Source of the DNA: Palaeococcus pacificus DY20341
GTDB taxonomy: Archaea > Methanobacteriota_B > Thermococci > Thermococcales > Thermococcaceae
Direction: 5' to 3'
NCBI RefSeq assembly: GCF_000725425.1
Contig: NZ_CP006019.1
Coordinates: 248,001 to 312,000 of the forward strand
Length of the DNA stretch: 64,000 nucleotides
The translations under genes and the position numbers were made by a program. Below the pieces are notes generated by a model, which saw only the letters and a program-made list of their open reading frames with translations, had not been told where the DNA came from and searched no databases. Of this stretch, positions 35,823-44,453 are shown in pieces. Numbering within the stretch: the stretch's first letter is position 1; each line of letters begins with the position of its first letter.

Positions 35823-37505
35823 TCATTCCTCAGTTAGCGCCACACCACGAGGAACTGCTCCTCCTTTTGCTCTCCATTCGCTTTCGACAACGTAAATAGG
35901 CACTTTTCCATGAGGAATTCCTTCCTTTCTGCCGTACCATTCGCTGAGGAGGTAGTGGATTCCTATGAGCAGAGGTATTGCCATTATAAGCAGTATCCAT
36001 CCGCTGGTTAAGCCAACGGCAAATAGGAGCAACATTAGAGCCCCTACTATTGCAGCTGTTAATGCATATGGCACTTGAGTGCTTACGTGATCCATGTGAT
36101 CACAGCCGGAGAACATTGAACTCATAATCGTTGTATCACTAATTGGGGAGCAGTGGTCGCCAAAGACACCTCCAGCAAATACGGAGGCTATGCTCGCATA
36201 GACTACTGGACCGAAGCTTCCGCTCAATTCATAAGCTAAAGGCACCGCTATTGGCATCATTATGGCAAAGGTTCCCCATGAGGTTCCTGTTGTGAACGAT
36301 ATGAACGCTGCGATTATGAAGATCACAAATGGAACCAACCCGGGAGTCAGTACTTTTGATGCGACTCTTACAACATATTCTGCAGTTCCAACAGCATCAC
36401 TGGCGCTTTTAATGCTCCAAGCGAGGATGAGGATCATCATAGCAAAGTGCATCTGCTTCATTCCTGATACTACTGTTTCTTCAACGTCTTTTAAATCCAT
36501 AATTTTCATACCAATAACTAATGCCATTGCAACTACAACCATGGCAAATGAGCCCCAAACGAGAGCCCAAGTTGAATCGGCGTTTGAAAGAACTTCTTGA
36601 ATACCCCCTTCGACGTAAGTTGCGCTTCCTCCTCCGGTAATCCAAAGTCCTAAGAATGTTACCGCTACGAGAGCAAGCACGGGTAATATAAATACCCAAA
36701 CACTCTCTTTCCCTTCTATTGGCATTCCAACGTCAGTCTCTGTGGTCATCATTGGGTGTGCACCATCTCCAATCACTTTGCCTTCTTTTCTTGCTCTGTA
36801 CTCCGCTTTTAGCATTGGGCCGTAGTGTCTGTTTGTAATGGCCACGATGTAAACCAAGAGCACCGCAAGTATTGGGTAGAACCTGTACGGCCAGCTCGCA
36901 AACCAAGCAGAGTATGCGCTTATATTTCCACCAATGCTTGCAATAGCATCCTTGAGGAGGCCAAGCTCGTAACCTATCCATGTTGAGACCACAGCTAAAA
37001 CCGCTACTGGAGCGGCTGTAGAGTCATCTGCATAGGCTAAGAATTCTCTGGAAACTCTTGCTCTATCTGTAATTGGCCTCATAGTATTTCCGACGATAAT
37101 GGTGTTGGTGTAGTCATCAAAGAAGATTATTGTCCCAAAGATGGCCGCCATAATGGATGCAGCCCTGCTCGTTTTAATTTTCTTTGTAACTGCCTTTGCA
37201 ATGGCGTTCATCCCGCCTGCTTTATATATTAAAGCTACACCCGCACCTATGAGTGCATCAAAGAGAAGTATCCTTGTATTCCACAGATCAGTCATTATTT
37301 GGCCGTTTTCCTCCCAAGCAGAGGCAATATTAAAAACTATCCACTTTAAAGTCTGCGTCGTTGCACCTATTGGATTTCCTCCTGCAACTAAAAGACCCCC
37401 AACCCAAACTCCAAAAAACAAAGCAAACAGAACTCTTTTGGTGAGTATTGCCAAGCCTATAGCCACTAGAGGTGGCAAAAGGGATAGTGCACCAAAGTCT
37501 GACAT
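35823..37505 (-). CDS. nhaC: NhaC-family Na+/H+ antiporter
   Basis: A 560-residue polytopic transporter with about a dozen hydrophobic segments. Family landmarks are SLLPPLVAIGLAILTKRVLFALFFGVWVGG at the N-terminus, FFDDYTNTIIVGNTMRPI in the middle, and TGTSWGTFAIMMPIAVPL with FAGGVFGDHCSPISDTTI toward the C-terminal half. Such proteins exchange Na+ for H+ or transport amino acids such as malate/lactate in related clades. GGAGGG upstream supports ATG 37505 over the open frame to 37532. TATA-like boxes near 37595-37630 and a palindrome at 37643-37660 lie upstream. Confidence 0.88.
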   Translation of the reverse strand: MSDFGALSLLPPLVAIGLAILTKRVLFALFFGVWVGGLLVAGGNPIGATTQTLKWIVFNIASAWEENGQIMTDLWNTRILLFDALIGAGVALIYKAGGMNAIAKAVTKKIKTSRAASIMAAIFGTIIFFDDYTNTIIVGNTMRPITDRARVSREFLAYADDSTAAPVAVLAVVSTWIGYELGLLKDAIASIGGNISAYSAWFASWPYRFYPILAVLLVYIVAITNRHYGPMLKAEYRARKEGKVIGDGAHPMMTTETDVGMPIEGKESVWVFILPVLALVAVTFLGLWITGGGSATYVEGGIQEVLSNADSTWALVWGSFAMVVVAMALVIGMKIMDLKDVEETVVSGMKQMHFAMMILILAWSIKSASDAVGTAEYVVRVASKVLTPGLVPFVIFIIAAFISFTTGTSWGTFAIMMPIAVPLAYELSGSFGPVVYASIASVFAGGVFGDHCSPISDTTIMSSMFSGCDHMDHVSTQVPYALTAAIVGALMLLLFAVGLTSGWILLIMAIPLLIGIHYLLSEWYGRKEGIPHGKVPIYVVESEWRAKGGAVPRGVALTEE

Positions 37506-37642
37506 GATTATCCCTCCGTATATTATTAACAACCATTTGTTTTACTGTGGGTGGTGTGTTCCTGAAATGGAAGCACCCCTGGGGAGGAATAACTAGAACG
37601 TTTTTATGTTTTTTGTAACAAATATATCAAAATAGCTAAGTT

Positions 37643-37660
37643 TTGTTCCAAATGGAACAA
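37643..37660. promoter_or_regulatory. Perfect 18-bp palindrome upstream of nhaC
   Basis: TTGTTCCA-AA-TGGAACAA has exact 8-bp arms with a 2-nt centre. It lies 1 nt beyond the stop of the ACT-domain gene and upstream of the nhaC promoter, in the position of an activator or repressor operator. The arms do not fit SurR half-site spacing. Confidence 0.6.
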
Positions 37661-37661
37661 T

Positions 37662-38318
37662 TTACCGCATCCTTCTTATCAGTTCTTCGAGAATTTGGTA
37701 TGCCTTGGGGGCATTTTTCCGATTAATTACAAAGATTGTGTCTTTGTAGCAGGAAATTACCTGAGTTATATTTATCCCGTTTGAGGAGAGTGCTGAGGTC
37801 ATGAAAGCCACTACGCCGGGAGTTTCGATTATCTCTTCTGGGCTTATTATAGTAACCGCTGTCTGATCCCGCAGTATGCTGACGGCTTCTTTTGCAAGAT
37901 CGAGTACTTTTTCTTCATCCTCACTTGCAATAACAATCGTAAATGTTTCCCTCCCCTGAGTCAGCTGAAAAAACCTGGATTCGCTCATTATCCCGGGGAT
38001 ATTTTTCATTACTTTAGCAATACGCTCCTTTGAAATCGTTATTACGCTCACATCAGACTGCAGCTCTATAATGCTGTCCCCGATAACATCTCTCACTCGA
38101 CCTTCTAGAAAGGATTTTTCTCTTTTGAGCTCTTCGCTAAGCCTTATTAGTGCCATTTTAATAGCGGGAGTTGAGGAGTTCAGGCTGAGCTCCTCGATAA
38201 GGAGCCTTGCGAGGGCGCTGTAGTTAATAATCCCTAGGCTCATGCATTCCTTTACAAATGGCCTTCTCATTATTTCATCCCGTATAATGTCTGTTATACT
38301 TTTCTTCTCCTCACTCAT
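37662..38318 (-). CDS. ACT-domain regulatory protein with N-terminal helical (winged-helix-like) region
   Basis: A 218-residue protein. Residues 1-75 are helical (IRDEIMRRPFVKECMSLGIINYSALARLLIEEL, AIKMALIRLSEELKRE) and resemble the short DNA-binding-like region of archaeal ACT-domain proteins. Two ACT-type modules follow: one around DVSVITISKERIAKVM to TFTIVIASEDEEKV, the other TAVTIISPEEIIETPGVVAFMTSALSSNGINITQVISCYKDTIFVI, as in aspartokinase regulatory regions. It likely senses an amino acid. Its 3' end touches the nhaC upstream palindrome, suggesting but not proving that it regulates nhaC. Confidence 0.65.
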   Translation of the reverse strand: MSEEKKSITDIIRDEIMRRPFVKECMSLGIINYSALARLLIEELSLNSSTPAIKMALIRLSEELKREKSFLEGRVRDVIGDSIIELQSDVSVITISKERIAKVMKNIPGIMSESRFFQLTQGRETFTIVIASEDEEKVLDLAKEAVSILRDQTAVTIISPEEIIETPGVVAFMTSALSSNGINITQVISCYKDTIFVINRKNAPKAYQILEELIRRMR

Positions 38319-38379
38319 ATGTTTCCACCTACTAAAAGCTGATCCATCCGGTTTAAAAGAATTTTAAAATTGGAATTTT

Positions 38380-39114
38380 TCACCCTTCTGCTACCTTCTT
38401 CCACTCCTCCTTTGTCTTCTTTAAGCATCCCGTTGGCATTAGCTCCCTTTCTGGACAGTAGCCGAGCCCTATGCATGAGGGTCCGAGCTTAGCCCACCTT
38501 ATTATTGGTCTGAGTTCATCAATTTTTGCTATTTCTTCAAGCATCTTCCAGGCGATGTAGTTTATTTCCCACTGGGCCCTTTCACACGCCCTAAGCTTGA
38601 AGAAGTGTTTAAGCTCTCTTAGATTCATGGTAACGACGATTTTTGTGCGGACAGCCTGGGGGAGAATGAAGCGTGCGTTTTCCTGGTGGACACCTTTCTC
38701 AATGCTCTTTTTATAGAGCTCAATAGTTTTTTTCATAACTTCCCGCCATTCTTCAAAAAGCTCGGGGTCTTCCTTTATCTCATCAGGAATGACGAAGGTT
38801 TCCTCAACATCCTGAAGGTTTAACTTGATATAGCGTTGTGACTGCTGGGTATAGCTTGCTATCCTGTGGCGAACAAGCTGGTGCGATGCAATTCGAGATA
38901 TGCCTTCTATCGCGAAAGTAAAAACCGCATGCTCTAAAATGCTTTCATGTCCATAGCCGAGAACCCTCGGCAAATGCTTTTCCACATCACTCATCGTTGT
39001 CCTCTCAAAGGCCTCACTTTCCCATTCGTCCCAATAGCTTATTAGAGCTGCCCATGTTATTGTTTCCAACGGTCTCTTTGTGTAGTTTATGAGCTTAACT
39101 TTTATTCCATCCAT
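38380..39114 (-). CDS. thyX: Flavin-dependent thymidylate synthase ThyX
   Basis: Makes dTMP from dUMP using methylenetetrahydrofolate-type carbon donors and FAD/NAD(P)H. The 244-residue protein has the ThyX signature RHRIASYTQQSQRY near residue 80 (RHR-x7-S). An Asn/Arg-rich substrate loop (ENARFILPQAVRTKIVVTMNLRELKHFF) and ACERAQWEI follow. Length matches archaeal ThyX. Its promoter (GCAAATATAAAATT on the minus strand, near 39205) lies in a 190-nt divergent region shared with argF. Confidence 0.95.
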   Translation of the reverse strand: MDGIKVKLINYTKRPLETITWAALISYWDEWESEAFERTTMSDVEKHLPRVLGYGHESILEHAVFTFAIEGISRIASHQLVRHRIASYTQQSQRYIKLNLQDVEETFVIPDEIKEDPELFEEWREVMKKTIELYKKSIEKGVHQENARFILPQAVRTKIVVTMNLRELKHFFKLRACERAQWEINYIAWKMLEEIAKIDELRPIIRWAKLGPSCIGLGYCPERELMPTGCLKKTKEEWKKVAEG

Positions 39115-39306
39115 TGAGAATCCCCAACATTTGAAGGCTTACCTTCCTTATTAGCCTTACTCGAAAAGTTAAGCAAATTAAAAACCCTTAAAATTTTATA
39201 TTTGCAAAGTCTTTTTCTCGAAATCTTCGAAAACTTTCGCTAAAACCTATTTTTCAGCGGCGAAATAGTTATTAAAACCAACGTCAAGCTTTAGACGGTG
39301 ATGCAC

Positions 39307-40254
39307 ATGGTAGTTAGCTTAGCTGGAAGGGATATTTTGTGCCTTCAAGACTTTACGAGGGAAGAGATTGAGACAATTCTTAAGACAGCTGAAATGATGA
39401 AGATTTGGAACAAAATAGGCAAGCCACACCGCGTTCTCGAGGGTAAGACTTTGGCCATGATTTTCCAAAAGCCCTCCACAAGGACGAGGATAAGCTTTGA
39501 GGTAGGTATATATCAACTCGGTGGCTATGGTCTCTATTTGAACGCTCAAGACCTCCAACTTAGGAGAGGAGAGACAATAGCCGACACTGCAAGAGTTTTG
39601 AGCCGCTATGTGGACGGTATTATGGCGAGAGTTTATGCCCACAAGGATGTTGAAGACCTCGCTAAATACGCAAGCGTCCCAGTCATCAACGGACTTAGCG
39701 ACTTCTCACACCCATGTCAAGCCTTGGCTGACTACATGACAATCAAGGAGAAGAAGGGCAAAATTGAGGGGCTTAAGGTCGTTTATGTCGGCGATGGAAA
39801 CAACGTCGCCCACTCCCTCATGATTGCGGGAACTAAGCTTGGAGCTCATGTCGTTGTTGCCACACCAGAAGGCTTCGAGCCGGACGAGAAGGTTATCAAG
39901 TGGGCCGAAGCTAATGCTGCTGAGAGTGGAGGAAGCTTCGAGCTCCTTCACGACCCAATCAAGGCCGTTAAAGATGCCGATGTCATCTACACGGACGTTT
40001 GGGCCTCAATGGGTCAAGAGGCTGAGGCAGAGGAGAGGAGAAAGATATTCGCTCCATTCCAAGTCAACAAGGACTTAGTTAAGCACGCAAAGCCAAACTA
40101 CATCTTCATGCACTGCCTCCCAGCCCACAGGGGCGAGGAAGTCACCGACGATGTCGTCGACTCACCAAACAGCGTCGTCTTCGACGAGGCTGAAAACAGG
40201 CTCCACGCTCAAAAGGCCGCTATGGCTTTGGTCATGGGTGGCATTAAACTTTGA
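39307..40254 (+). CDS. argF: Ornithine carbamoyltransferase
   Basis: Forms citrulline from ornithine and carbamoyl phosphate. The 315-residue enzyme contains carbamoyl-phosphate site KPSTRTRISF, HPCQALADY, ornithine-site residues in DVWASMGQEAE and MHCLPAHRGEEV. Start 39307 gives M-V-V-S-L-A-G-R-D as in P. furiosus and is served by CGGTGATG at 39296-39303; the longer GTG/ATG starts fall in that site. A TATA region (GAAATAGTTATTAAAACC, 39262-39279) precedes it. The 3' third is noticeably more GC-rich (68 of 120 bases at 40081-40200, hand count) and favours C-ending codons. Confidence 0.95.
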   Translation: MVVSLAGRDILCLQDFTREEIETILKTAEMMKIWNKIGKPHRVLEGKTLAMIFQKPSTRTRISFEVGIYQLGGYGLYLNAQDLQLRRGETIADTARVLSRYVDGIMARVYAHKDVEDLAKYASVPVINGLSDFSHPCQALADYMTIKEKKGKIEGLKVVYVGDGNNVAHSLMIAGTKLGAHVVVATPEGFEPDEKVIKWAEANAAESGGSFELLHDPIKAVKDADVIYTDVWASMGQEAEAEERRKIFAPFQVNKDLVKHAKPNYIFMHCLPAHRGEEVTDDVVDSPNSVVFDEAENRLHAQKAAMALVMGGIKL

Positions 40255-40263
40255 GCATTTCTT

Positions 40264-40308
40264 CTTTATCTTTTTAGTATCATCTGAGTAAACTTACAAA
40301 AATGATAC
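40264..40308. terminator. Termination region between convergent argF and M1-peptidase genes
   Basis: Just past argF a T-rich run (CTTCTTTATCTTTTTAG) fits an archaeal oligo-T terminator. Next, GTATCAT (40277-40283) and ATGATAC (40302-40308) are exact complements separated by 18 nt. On the opposite strand the A-rich GAGAAAAAGAAAAAATC (about 40375-40391) supplies oligo-T at the end of the peptidase gene. Nothing coding was found in 40255-40390. Confidence 0.5.
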
Positions 40309-40390
40309 ATTCAGTTGTGAAAGTTACTTTGGGATTAACATGAAAAAGCTACCCATATTGCTCTCCATTCTGCATGAGAAAAAGAAAAAA

Positions 40391-42082
40391 TCAATTGATG
40401 AGCACGAATATCCCGTTGACATAATATCCTTTTTCTTTTATCGACAATCCCTGGTTTGTGGTGTTTCCATCACTTATTTTGTTCGCAATCCAGTCGTTGG
40501 GATCTAGGATTATCCTTTTGGGTTTGCCTTTGAGTTCAAATCTTATTGATGCACTTCCGTTTACAAAAACCTTTTTCAATAAAGTGCTGCCACGTTCGTC
40601 CTCCACCATCACTTCAAGAGGCATCATGAAACCGTTTTCTTCCGTGATATTGAGGGTGAGGATGTACATGTCTCCTTTTTCTTTTATTGTGGCGTTTGTA
40701 ACCACGAATTTAGGATAATCGCTCCTATAGAACCACTCATCGAAGAACCAGCCGAGGCTTTGGTTTGAGGTTTCCTCAAAAACGCGTTGCATAATCTTAA
40801 TGGTTTTTGACGTTGTGGTATAGCAGTTGAGCGTTCTGCACTCTCTTAAAAGCTCTTTAATGCCATCGAAAAATGCGTCGTCCCCTATTGTGAACTGGAG
40901 AGAGCGGAATATGAATGCACCCCTTAAGTACAGGTTGGTGTAGTGTTTGCCATTGTTCATATCTATACTCGCTATGGGAGTCCTGTCCTTTGAGGATATA
41001 CACTGCACCTCAAGGAGGTCAATAATCCGTGAATTATTTTCATAGAGTATGTCCGCATACGTGGCGAGGGGTTCGTTGAGGGCTCCAAAGTTTGCATATA
41101 TCCCAAACCAGTTGTGGGCGGTTTCATGGGCGATTAGACCTGTTTTAAATTGGCTCGCAATTATGCCCCCGTACAGTCCATGCCCTTTGTAGTTGCTGCG
41201 CCTCCCCTTGATTTTAATGTACGTGAAGTCTTCATAGGGGTATGGCATGAAAACATGTGAGTAAAACTCAATAATGTCCTTGAGTTTATTGGCTGCATAT
41301 GGCTCGTCGGTTAAAGCTCTTATGGACACGGTCTTATTTCCAATCCTGATGGTGGTGTTGTATAGTTTCTTCCTGCTCAGGAGGATATAGAAGGGTTTGT
41401 GGCCATCTGTCTTGAATGCACCATTTTCTGGTAAGATGGCTCTATAACTCCAGAACGCATTGACCTCCTCCAGTACTGCCAGAGTATAGTTCGCGGGGGG
41501 GTTTATGGTAATGAGTACGCTCTGATTCTTCGATGGCAGCATATCATCTATCACGTAAGCTCGAAGTGGAAGGTAGTAGAAATCCGCAGGGTTTTGATTC
41601 AAATGGTTTTCAATGTATGTCTGCGGCTTATCTTGAAGCGGGTCATAAGTGGAGTGGTAGTATATTTTCACACTCATCCACTCACTCTCGGGGGTCATGT
41701 TAAGCAGGACCGCGTAGAGTGAGCTGTCATAAAATGCTCGGACATCTGCAGAGGCACTTTCCACGACAATCCTTTCTATGTGCTTTTGAGCTACGCTGGT
41801 GTTCTTGAATATTAAGAGATTGGTAATCGTTCGATTGCTTCTTATTTTTATCTCTTCTATGGCATCTATTGAGAGTAATTCCCCTTTTAAGCTAATGTTC
41901 ATTGTGATATTGTAAAGCAAGCCCTCTGGCTCCGGAAGGTCGTCCTTGTGGACTTTGAGGACATCATCTGTTTTTTCATAAGTGATATTCTCTATGATGA
42001 GTGTATGCTGGTCTATTGGGGCCCAATACAAGAACGCCGCAATGCACAGGACAATGATGAGGAGTATTGTCAACCGTCTCAT
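40391..42082 (-). CDS. Divergent M1-like (gluzincin) membrane-anchored peptidase
   Basis: A 563-residue protein with an N-terminal hydrophobic anchor (LTILLIIVLCIAAFLYWA) and a large outer domain. IAHETAHNWFG supplies HExxH near residue 318, and LNEPLATYADILY the third zinc ligand. Only 13 residues separate HExxH from that Glu, versus 18 in classical M1 aminopeptidases. The GAMEN exopeptidase motif is replaced by GHGLYGGIIAS. Asn-rich N-x-S/T sites fit surface exposure. It may be an endopeptidase-like or specialised M1 relative. TATA box TTCTATAAAAACC (near 42100) and GAGGGA precede the ATG. The 165-nt gap to the next gene holds only this promoter region. Confidence 0.75.
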   Translation of the reverse strand: MRRLTILLIIVLCIAAFLYWAPIDQHTLIIENITYEKTDDVLKVHKDDLPEPEGLLYNITMNISLKGELLSIDAIEEIKIRSNRTITNLLIFKNTSVAQKHIERIVVESASADVRAFYDSSLYAVLLNMTPESEWMSVKIYYHSTYDPLQDKPQTYIENHLNQNPADFYYLPLRAYVIDDMLPSKNQSVLITINPPANYTLAVLEEVNAFWSYRAILPENGAFKTDGHKPFYILLSRKKLYNTTIRIGNKTVSIRALTDEPYAANKLKDIIEFYSHVFMPYPYEDFTYIKIKGRRSNYKGHGLYGGIIASQFKTGLIAHETAHNWFGIYANFGALNEPLATYADILYENNSRIIDLLEVQCISSKDRTPIASIDMNNGKHYTNLYLRGAFIFRSLQFTIGDDAFFDGIKELLRECRTLNCYTTTSKTIKIMQRVFEETSNQSLGWFFDEWFYRSDYPKFVVTNATIKEKGDMYILTLNITEENGFMMPLEVMVEDERGSTLLKKVFVNGSASIRFELKGKPKRIILDPNDWIANKISDGNTTNQGLSIKEKGYYVNGIFVLIN

Positions 42083-42247
42083 AAACTTTCCCTCAGAGGT
42101 TTTTATAGAACTATTGGTTGTAGTTATTTTAAAATTTTTTCACTGATGAGAGAGCAACTGATGGAATTTTCCATGTTGAGTCATGTGGGACTATACATTC
42201 AAGGAGATTTTCGACAGCATTCAAATTTGAAATAAAAGAATAAACAC

Positions 42248-43153
42248 TTACTTAATCTTCAGCCCCACAGCCTCTTCTAGCCCCCAAACTCTGCAGAAGG
42301 AGCATTTCTCTCCTTGAGCGGGCATTCCACACACTTTGCACTCTCCAAGAGGGGCCTCCTTAAGTTCGCGCTCGAAGAGGTGCTTCTTCCTCAAAAAGCC
42401 CTTTATGAAGTTTATCTTTGTGCCTGGCTTTTTCTCTTCCATGGCGTTTAGGATTTCCTTGTACTCTATGGTCGTTGCTCCTCTCGCATGTGGGCACTCG
42501 TGGACGATGTACTCCAGACCAACGGCCAGAGCATAGTAAACTACTTCTCTCTCGGTGAGCTCGTATAATGGTTTAACCTTCTTCACGAACTTGCCTTCAC
42601 CTGGTAAAAGTGGTCCCTGCTTGCCCAAATAATCCGTGTTCCAGTGCATTATGTTGCTGAAGATGAAAGAAACCTCATCGTCCAAGTTGTGTCCTGTTGC
42701 TATAGCGTCAAAGCCGTTCTCATAGGCAAACTTGTTGAAGATGTAGCGTTTCGTTATGCCGCAGTAGGAGCAGGTTGGTCTACGCGTCTTAAGCTCGCCT
42801 ATCCCTGCTCCCAAGAGTTCTCTAACCCTAACAATGTGGAGCTTTGCCCCGATGAGCTCGCACTGCCTTTTTGCATAGGCTTCGCTCTCCTCTGAATACT
42901 TTCCTATGCCGAGGTTTATGTGGAGGCACTCTATGTTGTAGCCGAGCTTTTTGAGGACGTAAGCTGTTACAGCCGAGTCCTTTCCTCCGCTGATGACAAT
43001 TAATATTTTTTCATCTGGTTTTAGCAGTTTATATCTCTCTATCGTGCGCTTGACCTTTCGTTCGAAGTACTCAATGAAGTGCTCCCTGCAGAGGAGCATC
43101 TTTGGATAGTGCAATCTTATGTACGCTTCACTCTCGCAGAACTTGCACCTCAT
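42248..43153 (-). CDS. ttuA: tRNA 2-thiolation protein TtuA (TIGR00269/NcsA family)
   Basis: Adenylates tRNA uridine and transfers sulfur; TtuA makes 2-thio-ribothymidine-54, important for tRNA thermostability. The 301-residue protein has an N-terminal zinc finger (CKFCESEA plus a later C-x2-H pattern), the PP-loop ISGGKDSAVTAYVLKKL near residue 52, and catalytic/FeS cysteines in RPTCSYCGITKR. GHNLDDEVS and a C-terminal zinc finger (CKVCGMPAQGEKCSFC) complete it. Domain order and length match archaeal TtuA/NcsA; the two subtypes are hard to separate without alignment. Confidence 0.88.
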   Translation of the reverse strand: MRCKFCESEAYIRLHYPKMLLCREHFIEYFERKVKRTIERYKLLKPDEKILIVISGGKDSAVTAYVLKKLGYNIECLHINLGIGKYSEESEAYAKRQCELIGAKLHIVRVRELLGAGIGELKTRRPTCSYCGITKRYIFNKFAYENGFDAIATGHNLDDEVSFIFSNIMHWNTDYLGKQGPLLPGEGKFVKKVKPLYELTEREVVYYALAVGLEYIVHECPHARGATTIEYKEILNAMEEKKPGTKINFIKGFLRKKHLFERELKEAPLGECKVCGMPAQGEKCSFCRVWGLEEAVGLKIK

Positions 43154-43251
43154 CTTCTCACCCCATGTTTAAACGGAGCAAGACTTTAAAAGCCTTTATC
43201 GAAAGACTTAAATATCCACTTTTACTCATATTTGTATAAGAGGTGGCAAAA

Positions 43252-43842
43252 ATGATGCTCATACTGGAAGAATATTTTAAGAACTATCCCGCAAGGAAGA
43301 AAGTTGCGGAGTTTTTATTTGAGAATGGCTTAAGCGTTAAAAACGGTAAAATATACCTAAAGAGCGCTGAGATTCCAATAAGTGAACTTTCTAGAGTAAT
43401 CGGTGTCAACAGAAAGATAGTCTATCACACCATAGAATACATAGAGAAGACGCCTCCGCTAAAGCTTATCTTTGAGAATCTCCAGCCTTTCCCGAGCCTC
43501 GTTAAAGTGGCCCCAATAATGGGATGGGAGGTTCTCGAGCTTGAACTGGAGAAGCATCTCTACGGCCCAGCACTTTCAGCCCTTATAGTGCTCCTAACGG
43601 AGAACAAGATACCCATAATGGAGATTTTCAGCAAAAATCTTTCCTATGAAGAAGCGCGTGCCTACATCATCATAGATGGCACGATACCTGTAGATGTTTT
43701 TGTCAGGCTCAAAGAGATACCAGGATTTAAACGATTGATACTCCACACGCCAGAGAAAAGAAAAGAGAACTTAGTGTGCTCCTACTGTGAGGTTCGATAT
43801 TGTCCAAAGCGGGTCTTATTTGAAAAAATGACAGTCCAGTGA
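43252..43842 (+). CDS. ACT-domain regulator of amino acid metabolism (COG2150-like)
   Basis: A protein of about 196 residues. The N-terminal third contains a helix-turn-helix-like segment (IPISELSRVIGVNRKIVYHTIEYIEKTPP). The rest has an ACT-like pattern (LSALIVLLTENKIPIMEIFSKNLSYEEARAYIIIDGTIPVDVFVRLKEIPGFKRLILHTP) and ends in a cysteine-containing tail (CSYCEVRYC). This matches COG2150, predicted transcriptional regulators sensing amino acids. GAGGTGG precedes the start at 43252. It diverges from ttuA across about 90 nt. Confidence 0.7.
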   Translation: MMLILEEYFKNYPARKKVAEFLFENGLSVKNGKIYLKSAEIPISELSRVIGVNRKIVYHTIEYIEKTPPLKLIFENLQPFPSLVKVAPIMGWEVLELELEKHLYGPALSALIVLLTENKIPIMEIFSKNLSYEEARAYIIIDGTIPVDVFVRLKEIPGFKRLILHTPEKRKENLVCSYCEVRYCPKRVLFEKMTVQ

Positions 43843-43850
43843 AGCGCTAT

Positions 43851-44126
43851 TTAGTGCGTCACTCTAAAGCCCCTCTCCCCTTGGGGCTCTTCCCATTTTA
43901 CCTCAACTTTTGTTACCCTTGCCATTATTGGCCCCTGATGAGCCCACCCTATTAGGGCCTCTACCCTTTCTCTATCCCCTTCAACTACGGCCTCCACAGT
44001 CCCATCCGGTAGGTTTCTCACCCACCCGCTTACGCCAAGCTTTCTAGCCTCCCGTTGCATGCTCCACCTATAACCCACTCCCTGAACCCTGCCGTAAATT
44101 TTAAGGCGTGCCCTAACTTTCTCCAT
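43851..44126 (-). CDS. acyP: Acylphosphatase
   Basis: Hydrolyses acyl phosphates such as carbamoyl phosphate. The 91-residue protein has [18 protein letters not shown], with the phosphate-binding Arg, and [18 protein letters not shown], with the catalytic Asn. The frame stays open upstream to 44210, but the extra 28 residues are not part of the family, overlap a repeat element, and lack a ribosome-binding site; GGGGAGTGGT precedes ATG 44126. The gene lies downstream of hypF, whose own N-terminal domain is a paralogous acylphosphatase. Confidence 0.92.
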   Translation of the reverse strand: MEKVRARLKIYGRVQGVGYRWSMQREARKLGVSGWVRNLPDGTVEAVVEGDRERVEALIGWAHQGPIMARVTKVEVKWEEPQGERGFRVTH

Positions 44127-44198
44127 ACCACTCCCCAATAAAATCTGGGCGTTTCTTTTTATTAGGTTTTCCGCACTCACAACAGCAGACTGAAAAAA

Positions 44199-44250
44199 CT
44201 TGGGGGGCACGAAAGATGATATAAAAACATCAGAATTGTGTCCCCTAGCT
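44199..44250. repeat. Direct-repeat copy A with terminal inverted arms
   Basis: CTTGGGGGGCAC at the left and CAGAATTGTGTCCCCTAGCT at the right repeat, with a few changes, in copy B at 44403-44453. Within the copy the GGGG...CAC and GTG...CCCC ends can pair into a hairpin (one G-T wobble). It lies directly upstream of the acyP start region. Confidence 0.65.
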
Positions 44251-44352
44251 GGGAGCGTTGTTCTGTTTTCCCCTGTCTTCCTTCAGAGCTCCCCCAAGTT
44301 CTCATCCTTTCAGCAGTTTTCAAGACAACAGAAAACAATCCGAAAATGTGTA

Positions 44353-44373
44353 TTCAGAGTGTTCTCTGAACAC
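44353..44373. repeat. Two overlapping, mutually exclusive hairpins
   Basis: TTCAGAG-TGTT-CTCTGAA (44353-44370) is a perfect 7-bp stem with a 4-nt loop. GTGTTC-TCT-GAACAC (44359-44373) is a perfect 6-bp stem using part of the same bases, so only one can form at a time. They lie between repeat copies A and B. Confidence 0.55.
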
Positions 44374-44402
44374 AACTGAGAGAATGCTGATTAAGGGGGT
44401 AA

Positions 44403-44453
44403 CTTAGGGGGCACGGATGATGTCAGAAAAGAACCAGAATTGTGCCCCCAGCT
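44403..44453. repeat. Direct-repeat copy B with terminal inverted arms
   Basis: CTTAGGGGGCAC and CAGAATTGTGCCCCCAGCT match copy A (44199-44250). GGGGGCAC and GTGCCCCC form a perfect 8-bp stem enclosing about 27 nt. The right end runs into the hypF stop codon, so any hypF transcript would carry this structure at its 3' end. Confidence 0.65.

Noticed and set aside
37141-37596. 151-codon plus-strand frame opposite nhaC
   Set aside because: It mirrors the codons of the clear NhaC gene, has low-complexity hydrophobic content and no ribosome-binding site.
37643-37660. nhaC palindrome as a SurR site
   Set aside because: The arms contain GTT and AAC but the spacing does not match GTT-N3-AAC-N5-GTT.
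42140-42175. TGATGA...CTGATG motif suggesting a C/D box RNA
   Set aside because: The C' and D' elements would overlap and there is no terminal stem or final D box, so it does not fit a C/D guide RNA.
42147-42236. 29-codon frame upstream of the M1-like peptidase gene
   Set aside because: Too short, no ribosome-binding site, and no recognisable feature.
44127-44210. 28-residue N-terminal extension of acylphosphatase
   Set aside because: It overlaps repeat copy A, lies outside the family domain, and a well-placed ribosome-binding site favours ATG 44126.
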